Shown in pieces: positions 1 through 5,606 of a stretch of 5,606 nucleotides of DNA. Under the pieces are notes generated by a model, which saw only the letters and a program-made list of their open reading frames with translations, was not told the DNA's origin and did no database searches. This DNA is from a bacterium (GTDB lineage Bacteria > Desulfobacterota > UBA8473), in assembly GCA_009773075.1 (NCBI GenBank), contig WOUX01000100.1, positions 1 to 5,606 of the forward strand, given 5' to 3'. Within the stretch, counting starts at the first letter, position 1. Every line of letters begins with the position of its first letter. The translations under genes were made by a program, and so were the position numbers.

Positions 1-54
1 AAGAAGAGGGTAGGGGACTTTATCATACATGATTTAGAGGAGTTGGAATTGTAA
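1..54 (+). CDS. C-terminal end of an upstream gene (partial, unidentified)
   Basis: Frame 1 is open from the window edge to a TAA at 52-54 and encodes 17 residues ending in an acidic tail, HDLEELEL. The other two forward frames hit stops within the first 30 bases. A terminator-like hairpin begins 26 bases after the stop, which is where the end of a transcription unit would be expected. The fragment is too short to name a family. That it is a real gene end is an inference from the open frame and the hairpin. Confidence 0.45.
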   Translation, partial: KKRVGDFIIHDLEELEL

Positions 55-177
55 CCATTCAGGAGTCAGGAATCAGAATGAAAAGACTACAGGCTATTAG
101 GCTGTAGTCTTTTAGAGTGTGCGGTTACTAACAGCCTACAGTCTAAACACCTGTGTAGTTCCCCAGAGATTGCGCAA
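55..177. repeat. Intergenic stretch with related CTACAG/CTGTAG words
   Basis: The gap holds several forms of one short word: CTACAG at 87-92 and 136-141, and its complement CTGTAG at 102-107. TAGGCTGT (98-105) is also exactly complementary to ACAGCCTA (131-138), an 8-bp pairing that would compete with the right arm of the terminator-like hairpin. The left side has a small direct repeat, GTCAGGAATCAG (65-76), built from two TCAG units. This looks like degenerate intergenic repeat sequence. I see no convincing -35/-10 pair, although the rarA promoter probably lies here. Confidence 0.3.
81..113 (+). terminator. Rho-independent terminator-like hairpin
   Basis: The arms AAAAGACTACAG (81-92) and CTGTAGTCTTTT (102-113) are perfectly complementary over 12 bp around a 9-base loop. 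The A-tract on the left and T-tract on the right would let it work in either direction. The stem is only one-third G/C and the T-run is four bases, so it would be a modest terminator. It sits between the stop at 52-54 and the rarA start at 178, where it would separate the two transcription units. Confidence 0.5.
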
Positions 178-1385
178 ATGGACCTATTTGATCATTATAC
201 CAGGGATGAATTGAAGACAGGGGCACCCCTTGCTGACCGGATACGTCCCCATACCCTGGATGAGTTTGTTGGACAGGACCACATCCTCAAAAAAGGAAAG
301 GTTCTTCGAAGAGCCATAGAGGCAGATGAGGTTCAGTCGTCAATTTTCTGGGGACCTCCAGGTACAGGTAAGACAACTCTGGCCCATATTTTAGCCGGAA
401 AGACAGGGGCACATTTCATCTCATTCAGTGCAGTATTGGCCGGGGTTAAAGAGATAAGAGGGGTTATAGAGCAGGCAAGGAACCAACGGAGATTTAACAA
501 CAAACCAACCGTCCTTTTTGTAGACGAAATACATCGCTTCAATAAGGCGCAACAGGATGCCTTCCTCCCCCATGTGGAGGATGGAACAATAATACTTATA
601 GGGGCTACCACTGAAAATCCGTCCTTTGAGGTTATCTCTCCTCTGCTTTCCCGCACCAAGGTCTTTGTATTAAACCCGTTAAAGGAAGAGGAACTGGAGA
701 TTATACTTAGGCGGGCACTTTCAGATAAAGATAGAGGATTGGGGAACTACAGAGCCAATATAGATCCGATTGCACTTAAGTAGTACAGCGTAAGTTTTTA
801 ATCTATGACAAAGAAGGCGAGGAGCACTATAACCTGATTTCAGCCTTGCATAAGAGCATGCGTGGTAGCGATCCTGATGCCGCTCTCTACTGGTTGGGAA
901 GGATGCTGGAGGCAGGGGAAGACCCTCTATATATAGCCAGGCGCTTGATACGTTTTGCATCTGAGGATGTGGGAAATGCTGATCCTCATGCCCTTCAAGT
1001 GGCGGTCTCCGCTATGCAGGCATATCAGTTTGTTGGTTCACCAGAGGGGGATCTGGCCCTGGCTCAGTCTACAGTATACCTGGCCTGCGCCCCTAAGAGC
1101 AATGCCCTCTATACCGCATATTCAAAGGTAAAAAATGATATTCAGGAAACACAGGCACTGCCTGTCCCTTTCCATATACGCAATGCCCCCACTTCCCTGA
1201 TGAAGAAGTTGGGTTATGGAAAGGGTTATAAGTATCCGCATAGTTTCCCCGGTAGTTATGTGGAGGAATACTATCTGCCTGAAAACCTCAAAGGCAGAAT
1301 CTACTATGAGCCTACTGATCATGGCTTTGAGGCAGAAATAAAGAACAGGCTTGAAAAATGGCGGGGAAAAAAGAGAGGGTCTTAA
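178..1385 (+). pseudogene. rarA: Replication-associated recombination protein A (RarA/MgsA), broken by internal deletion and frameshift
   Basis: RarA is a cytoplasmic AAA+ ATPase of the clamp-loader clade that acts at stalled replication forks. The first part (178-783, 201 residues) carries Walker A GPPGTGKT (59-66), Walker B VLFVDEIH (112-119), sensor 1 in GATTENPSF (142-150) and the arginine finger in SPLLSR (R159). It ends at a TAG at 781-783. The RarA C-terminal domain then resumes in frame 3, open from 780, reading VQRKFLIYDKEGEEHYN and running to TAA at 1383-1385. It includes SALHKSMRGSDPDAALYW, ASEDVGNADP, YLACAPKSNALY and RNAPTSLMKKLGYGKGY. The halves total about 400 residues against the usual 440 or so. 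The missing 40-45 residues are the lid helices with the sensor-2 GDAR motif. No ribosome binding site precedes a possible TTG start at 846, so a separate C-terminal protein is unlikely. The start ATG at 178 has only a weak AGAGA upstream. An assembly error is the main alternative. Confidence 0.9.
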
Positions 1386-1906
1386 GGGAAAGGATGAAAC
1401 AGTATGTTTCCAGAGCCCGCATATTCGTTGATAGGTATATTAAAGATGGCTATGAGGGCTCAGATGATTTAGACAAATACGTAAGCAAATATGAAGAGAG
1501 GATAAGACCGATTGTGGCCGGGGTCATCTGTTCGAGGCTTGTAGAAAAGACCGACCTGAAGAATTACAAAAGGCTTATCAAAGGGCTGAGAAGCCTTAAG
1601 GGGTACATGAGTGGCAGCAGCATGAAGGATGTAGAAGAAAGGATTATGGGTGTCTGCGGAGACTATGAATCCATGAAAGAAGAGAGTTACAGGGATATAC
1701 AGAAGGAATTAGAAGCGTCTCTAAAGAATAAATGGAAGGAACAGGGCATTTCAGGGCCTGCTGTTGAGGTTAATGTGGAAGGGTCTTCTCAGTGGAGTGA
1801 TATGGTAGATAAACTAGAGGCAAAGTACAACGGATTGCTGGATGGGATCAAAAGGGAATTTGGAGGTAAGAACCATTATGAAGACAGGGATAGTGAAAGA
1901 CGCTAG
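1358..1906 (+). CDS. Unrecognised small helical protein between rarA and the HDAC-family gene
   Basis: I do not recognise a family. The 182-residue product is very rich in Lys, Glu, Asp and Arg, has no signal peptide or membrane segment, and looks mostly alpha-helical. The middle (about 60-145) reads as charged amphipathic helices. A short hydrophobic stretch, VEVNVEG (about 148-154), follows, then a final charged helix. It should be a soluble cytoplasmic protein. Two starts are possible: ATG at 1358, with AGG 8 bases upstream and a 28-base overlap with rarA, or ATG at 1394, just after the rarA stop with AAGGGA 4 bases upstream, giving 170 residues. Its 3' end overlaps the next gene by 29 bases and contains that gene's Shine-Dalgarno. 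This suggests translational coupling and a single operon. The gene is open throughout, which suggests it is under selection even though rarA upstream is broken. Function is unknown. Confidence 0.8.
   Translation: MAGKKERVLRERMKQYVSRARIFVDRYIKDGYEGSDDLDKYVSKYEERIRPIVAGVICSRLVEKTDLKNYKRLIKGLRSLKGYMSGSSMKDVEERIMGVCGDYESMKEESYRDIQKELEASLKNKWKEQGISGPAVEVNVEGSSQWSDMVDKLEAKYNGLLDGIKREFGGKNHYEDRDSERR
1862..1867 (+). promoter_or_regulatory. Shine-Dalgarno deciding the HDAC-family start
   Basis: GGAGGT is the strongest ribosome binding site in the window. It is spaced 10 bases from ATG 1878 and lies inside the coding sequence of the preceding gene. It would be exposed by ribosomes finishing that gene, which supports translational coupling and the shorter start. 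Confidence 0.7.
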
Positions 1907-2930
1907 ATACCTGGAACATATTACACCGGATTATCATCCGGAAAACCACCATCGGTTAGAGGTTATTTACGGGATGTTAAACGAAGGAAACATGGCAGGG
2001 AGGTTTGTGGAGGTTGTACCGCGGTTTGCCACAAAGGAAGAGATTGAATTGATTCACACCTCGGACTATGTATCAAGGGTGGCTGCAACTGCCGATAAAC
2101 CCCATACCATGCTCGACCCTGATACCCATACATCGCCAAAATCCTATGATGCAGCGAAACTGGCAGTTGGAGGAGTACTGGAGTCTATTGATAGAGTTAT
2201 CGCTTCCGAAATAGATAACAGCTTTGCCCTTGTACGTCCTCCCGGTCATCATGCAGAGTCGAACAAAGGTATGGGTTTTTGCCTGTTTAACAATGTTGCC
2301 ATCGGAGCAAGGTATGCAATTGAGAGGCATTCCCTGGAACGTATCTTGGTTGTGGATTGGGACCTTCACCACGGCAACGGTACCCAGAATGCCTTTTATG
2401 ATGATCCCAGAGTACTCTATTTTTCAACCCACCAATTCCCATACTATCCTGGGACTGGAGGCTTTGACGAGATAGGAAGAGGAAAGGGTGGGGGGTTTAC
2501 AGTCAATGTTCCTCTATCTGGAGGGCAGGGAGATAGTGATTACATTCAGATTTTTAAAAGGATTTTGAAGCCCATTTCCCTCCAATTTAAACCCCAGTTA
2601 GTCCTGGTTTCCGCTGGATTTGATACCTATTTTAGAGACCCTTTGGGTAGCATGAATGTAACCCCAAAGGGGTTTGCAAGGCTTACAAGACTTCTCTTGG
2701 AGATTGCTGACCGGAATTGTCAGGGCAGGATCGTATTTGCCCTGGAAGGTGGGTATAATCTGGAAGGTTTGAAAGAATCGGTTAAGGCTGTTCTTAAGGA
2801 ATTAAGAGGGGATTCTACTCTTACAGAAGAGGAAATGGATGTGGAGAATGTAAGTTCTCCATCTGTTGATTCAGTAATAGATAGGGTGGCTGGTGTTCAT
2901 AAGGGGTTTTGGAGGTTTATTACGGTTTAA
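1878..2930 (+). CDS. Histone deacetylase family protein (AcuC/acetylpolyamine amidohydrolase-like)
   Basis: This is a zinc-dependent amidohydrolase of the arginase/deacetylase fold, which removes acetyl groups from acetyl-lysine, acetylpolyamines or similar amides in the cytoplasm. The 350 residues cover a complete catalytic domain. Visible are the His-His dyad in RPPGHHAE (H124, H125), zinc ligands D162 and H164 in VDWDLHHGNGTQ and D249 in SAGFD, and the transition-state tyrosine Y293 in LEGGYN. The FSTHQFPYYPGTG segment (182-194) is class II-like. After about residue 310 comes a roughly 40-residue acidic/serine-containing tail. ATG at 1878 is preferred over in-frame ATG 1842, because GGAGGT at 1862-1867 lies 10 bases before it and the family's usual N terminus, with YHPENHHRLE, follows. 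It overlaps the preceding gene by 29 bases. No acsA or polyamine gene is in view, so the substrate cannot be assigned, and acuC is not claimed as the symbol. Confidence 0.93.
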   Translation: MKTGIVKDARYLEHITPDYHPENHHRLEVIYGMLNEGNMAGRFVEVVPRFATKEEIELIHTSDYVSRVAATADKPHTMLDPDTHTSPKSYDAAKLAVGGVLESIDRVIASEIDNSFALVRPPGHHAESNKGMGFCLFNNVAIGARYAIERHSLERILVVDWDLHHGNGTQNAFYDDPRVLYFSTHQFPYYPGTGGFDEIGRGKGGGFTVNVPLSGGQGDSDYIQIFKRILKPISLQFKPQLVLVSAGFDTYFRDPLGSMNVTPKGFARLTRLLLEIADRNCQGRIVFALEGGYNLEGLKESVKAVLKELRGDSTLTEEEMDVENVSSPSVDSVIDRVAGVHKGFWRFITV

Positions 2931-4341
2931 CAACAAAGGACAGATTTTCTCTTGCTTTTTGCTCCTCTTCCCAAATGGCAGAGGATAGGCTTCTCTTTAC
3001 CAACGCTAAGAGGAAGGGATGGCGTGAAGAAGGCATCCCTTCACTCCTCAAGGCTAAGGCTACTGCAAGGCAAATTTTAGCCTCTTCTTCCCTCCCCAGT
3101 TTATAAATAATGTAGGCTGCCTCTTCCAGCCTTTTCTTGTACAGAAGGCGTCTCTCTTCATCGAACAGTTCCTCTGCAGCATCATTGTATATCTGAGAAA
3201 TGCGCTCTTGCTTTTGAATAGGTGTTAGAATCAGCTTACTTTTACTGGCTTCATTTATCTTTTCAGCATATTGTTCTATCTCATCTGGTTTTATTACCCA
3301 GTTGCTGAATTCGGGTAGTTCAAATAGGGTTTCAGAACGTGCCAGAAGAGACTCATCAGCTTTTATCGTTTCTTCTTCATAGCAGGAATATATAAGTGGT
3401 CTTTGGGGTTTAACAGACGGTTTCCCAACCATATCCTTCCATTCCAGATACCCTGTGGGTACAGGATGCCCCCTCTGGATTGCCGTGGCGTAGCCCTCTT
3501 CTATGAGAAATTGGCAATAGGATGGTTCTGCCTCCACTATTGGCATTGGGCTTTCTTCTTTGAACCTCGTTAAATAATCTCTGTACATCTTTTTTGTTAT
3601 TTCTGTACCCTGGAAATCTTTTATCCCTTCTGTATCGTTTATCAGCACTTGAAAGAAATAAAGGCCTTTTGTCACTCTGGGTTGGGTCAGCCAGACCAAT
3701 CTATCTCCCAAATAGTCTATGGAAGACAAATACCCTTCAGAAATCCTGGTAAGTGGATGGAGAACAGATGCCCTTGAGTCTTCAGTGCCCCTATCTTCCG
3801 CTATAATACCCCTCTCTTTCAGACGATAGAGGGATCTCTTTATTGCCTTTTTAAGGGGTTTGCTCTGAGCTTCTTTGACCATTTGAAAGAGCATATCTGC
3901 AGACCCTGATGCGGGAAGGTAAGCCAGAGATTCAGCAATTATCAAATCCAGCTCTTCGTTTTTCCCAACAAGTTTGCTCAATAGAAACAGAGACTTTTCT
4001 CCTGCATCCTTGATCAACCGGTGAATGAATACTGCCTTTGCGTCATCACTTAACTCCAGGATTCGGTCACTTATAGCAGAAGGGAATTCCTTGTCAGAGT
4101 CTTTCAAGGAATCAAGAGATTCCTGCATCAGCCCATAAACTGCCTTCAATGAACTGTAGAACTCCTCGTCTATCGATACCCCCATATCCTTCAATGTCTC
4201 CAGCGCCTTGATCCTTGAAGCTAAACCCTGTTCTTTGCCAGAGGCTACCCTTTTGAGTTCCAATGTCCCTGTCCGGTCCCTGGATTCCTGAGAATCCTTT
4301 ACCCTCTTTCGATCATTCTTAATGGATTTCTTAGTTGCCAT
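2920..4341 (-). CDS. Unrecognised 473-residue protein with HEAT-like helical repeats
   Basis: I cannot name a family. The first 45 residues are highly charged (Lys/Arg/Asp/Glu) and probably disordered. Residues about 85-180 read as paired amphipathic helices resembling HEAT repeats, ending in KPLKKAIKRSLYRLKERGI, a pattern common in bacterial HEAT-like proteins. The middle (about 190-350) is more mixed alpha/beta, with hydrophobic strands such as DRLVWLTQ and GLYFFQVLI. The C terminus (about 375-465) is helical again, with DEERRLLYKKRLEEAAYIIYKLG followed by SRHPFLLALVKRSL. There is no signal peptide or membrane segment, so it is probably a cytoplasmic scaffold or binding protein; that is inference. 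It lies 21 bases downstream of ugd on the same strand, so the two are likely co-transcribed. An in-frame TAG just upstream rules out an earlier start. AAAGAGG touches ATG 4341 with no spacer. Its 3' end overlaps the HDAC-family gene by 11 bases. Confidence 0.85.
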   Translation of the reverse strand: MATKKSIKNDRKRVKDSQESRDRTGTLELKRVASGKEQGLASRIKALETLKDMGVSIDEEFYSSLKAVYGLMQESLDSLKDSDKEFPSAISDRILELSDDAKAVFIHRLIKDAGEKSLFLLSKLVGKNEELDLIIAESLAYLPASGSADMLFQMVKEAQSKPLKKAIKRSLYRLKERGIIAEDRGTEDSRASVLHPLTRISEGYLSSIDYLGDRLVWLTQPRVTKGLYFFQVLINDTEGIKDFQGTEITKKMYRDYLTRFKEESPMPIVEAEPSYCQFLIEEGYATAIQRGHPVPTGYLEWKDMVGKPSVKPQRPLIYSCYEEETIKADESLLARSETLFELPEFSNWVIKPDEIEQYAEKINEASKSKLILTPIQKQERISQIYNDAAEELFDEERRLLYKKRLEEAAYIIYKLGREEEAKICLAVALALRSEGMPSSRHPFLLALVKRSLSSAIWEEEQKARENLSFVVKP

Positions 4342-4362
4342 CCTCTTTGTTATCTAATGGGA

Positions 4363-5606
4363 TTATATCTTACGACCTATACCATAATAGGAAAAGCCCA
4401 TCCCCTGTAATTTTCTGGGGTTGAATATGTTCCGTCCGTCAAATACTATGGGGGTATTCATCAGTTTCAGGATTCTTTCAAAGTCGGGCTCTCGAAATTC
4501 GTTCCATTCAGTTATTAACACCAGAGCATCTGCCCCCTCTAATGCATCATAACTCTTTTTGCTGTATTCTATCCTGTCACCTAATTCCTTTTTTGCCTCA
4601 AACATAGCAGCAGGGTCGTAAGCCTTTATCTGTGCCCCCAACTTCAGTAATCTTTGGATGATAGTGGTAGATGGGGCATCCCTGATATCATCAGTATTGG
4701 GTTTAAAGGAAAGCCCCCATATACCGATTGTCTTCCCTTTCAGATTTCCACCAAAGTGCTTCAGTATTTTCTGTACCAGTATCTCTCTTTGGTTGGTATT
4801 TGCTAAGTCAACGGCCTTAAGTATATTTAGATCATAATCATTCTCCTTAGCAGTTCTGATTATTGCCATGACATCCTTTGGAAAGCAAGAACCACCGTAT
4901 CCAACACCGGGGAATAGGAATGAGTATCCAATCCTGGGGTCTGCCCCCATACCCTTTCTGACATCGCTAATATCTGCCCCCACCTTCTCACAGAGGTTTG
5001 CCAGTTCATTCATGAATGATACTCTAGTAGCCAGCATGGCATTGGCAGCATATTTCGTCATCTCTGCGCTCTCGATATCCATTATTAGTATGGGATTGCC
5101 TGTTCTGACGAAGGGAGAATACAGTTCTTTCATTATATCGGCTACTTCCTGGTTATCTGTACCAATTATTATTCTGTCAGGCTTCATAAAGTCATTGATA
5201 GCTGCCCCCTCTTTCAGAAACTCAGGGTTTGATGCGACACTGAAGGGGTATTCTGTTTCTTTTCCAATGGTCTGCCTAACCCTGTTTGTTGTCCCAACAG
5301 GTACAGTGCTTTTGGTAGCAATGATCTTATATCCATTCATGGCTTTACCAATCAATGCCGCTACCTCAAGCACGTGTTTAAGATCGGCAGATCCATCATC
5401 GCCCTGGGGTGTACCCACCGCAATGAAGATTATGAAAGATTCTCTTACAGCCTTCTTAAGATTGGTTGTAAACCTGAGCCTTTCTTTTTTTGTGTTTCGT
5501 TTCAAGAATTCCTCTAAACCAGGTTCATAAATTGGTACCTTACCTCTCTTAAGGCTCTCAATCTTTTTACTGTCTTTATCTACACAGGTTACATCGTTTC
5601 CGTTCT
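4363..5606 (-). CDS. ugd: UDP-glucose 6-dehydrogenase (partial, N terminus outside window)
   Basis: The enzyme oxidises UDP-glucose twice with NAD+ to UDP-glucuronate, a cytoplasmic precursor for capsule, exopolysaccharide and LPS sugars. The visible 413 residues start inside the NAD-binding domain at NGNDVTCVDKD, so only about 20-25 residues, with the GxGYVG loop, are missing. Then come PIYEPGLEEF, IAVGTPQGDDGSAD, KSTVPVGTT and SNPEFLKEG with two conserved glutamates. KYAANAMLA holds the catalytic Lys and Asn, and GVGYGGSCFPKD holds the catalytic Cys (codon 4885-4887) and Asp. The C-terminal UDP-binding domain has GLSFKPNTDDIRDAP and ends in YGIGRKI. The frame stays open to the window edge, so a TTG at 5503-5505 is an internal Leu codon. 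One small oddity is Phe in RESFIIFIAVGTP where Asp is usual; the position is not catalytic. TAA is at 4363-4365, and the unrecognised 473-residue protein follows 21 bases later. Confidence 0.96.
   Translation of the reverse strand, partial: NGNDVTCVDKDSKKIESLKRGKVPIYEPGLEEFLKRNTKKERLRFTTNLKKAVRESFIIFIAVGTPQGDDGSADLKHVLEVAALIGKAMNGYKIIATKSTVPVGTTNRVRQTIGKETEYPFSVASNPEFLKEGAAINDFMKPDRIIIGTDNQEVADIMKELYSPFVRTGNPILIMDIESAEMTKYAANAMLATRVSFMNELANLCEKVGADISDVRKGMGADPRIGYSFLFPGVGYGGSCFPKDVMAIIRTAKENDYDLNILKAVDLANTNQREILVQKILKHFGGNLKGKTIGIWGLSFKPNTDDIRDAPSTTIIQRLLKLGAQIKAYDPAAMFEAKKELGDRIEYSKKSYDALEGADALVLITEWNEFREPDFERILKLMNTPIVFDGRNIFNPRKLQGMGFSYYGIGRKI

Noticed and set aside
333..659. Minus-strand open frame inside rarA
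   Set aside because: It is antisense to the conserved Walker A to arginine-finger segment and has no recognisable domain.
770..795. Programmed ribosomal frameshift joining the rarA halves
   Set aside because: A frameshift would not replace the 40-45 missing residues, and I see no typical slippery heptamer or stimulatory structure at the joint.
846..1385. Separate gene starting at TTG 846
   Set aside because: RarA homology continues upstream of 846 in the same frame to about 780, and no ribosome binding site precedes the TTG. It is the 3' half of broken rarA.
1842..1877. Earlier in-frame ATG for the HDAC-family gene
   Set aside because: The 12 extra residues do not look like the family N terminus. 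The strong GGAGGT at 1862-1867 serves ATG 1878.
2073..2475. Open frames on both strands inside the HDAC-family gene
   Set aside because: They overlap the conserved catalytic core, are short, and have no family signal.
4868..5530. Long plus-strand open frame (220 codons) opposite ugd
   Set aside because: It lies wholly antisense to a dehydrogenase with intact catalytic motifs. Its product is a low-complexity hydrophobic shadow with no recognisable domain.
1..5606. tRNA, rRNA, CRISPR arrays, insertion sequences, phage or plasmid genes
   Set aside because: No regularly spaced repeats, transposase or integrase motifs, or RNA gene signatures were seen. Apart from the 123-base gap at 55-177, nearly all of the window is coding.

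Overview
The window is ordinary bacterial chromosome. Base composition is moderate and slightly AT-leaning by eye. Gene spacing is tight, ATG starts have purine-rich Shine-Dalgarno sequences, and there are no plasmid, phage or IS genes. The RarA, HDAC-family and UDP-glucose dehydrogenase proteins are widespread and do not fix the taxon. A free-living Gram-negative of the Nitrospirota or deltaproteobacterial kind would fit, but that is a guess.

Layout, left to right. Positions 1-54 look like the last 17 codons of an upstream plus-strand gene. A 123-base gap follows, holding a perfect 12-bp hairpin that resembles a terminator (81-113) and related CTACAG/CTGTAG words. Next is a plus-strand cluster: rarA (178-1385), a small unrecognised helical protein (1358-1906) and a histone-deacetylase-family amidohydrolase (1878-2930). 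The last two genes each overlap the one before by 28-29 bases, so the three are probably co-transcribed and translationally coupled. A minus-strand pair meets this cluster tail to tail: a 473-residue unrecognised protein with HEAT-like helices (2920-4341) and, upstream of it, UDP-glucose 6-dehydrogenase (4363 to beyond 5606, N terminus outside the window). The convergent genes overlap by 11 bases across their stop codons, so no intergenic terminator fits there.

The most notable feature is that rarA is broken. The N-terminal AAA+ core stops at 781-783. The C-terminal half resumes in another frame at about 780, and roughly 40-45 residues that should lie between them, including the sensor-2 GDAR region, are absent. 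It is either a real deletion pseudogene or an assembly/sequencing error.

The HDAC-like enzyme keeps its full active site. The dehydrogenase keeps all the catalytic residues visible in the window and would supply UDP-glucuronate for surface polysaccharide. No obvious new multi-gene system is present. The best leads for unknown biology are the two unrecognised proteins and their fixed-looking positions beside rarA/HDAC and ugd.
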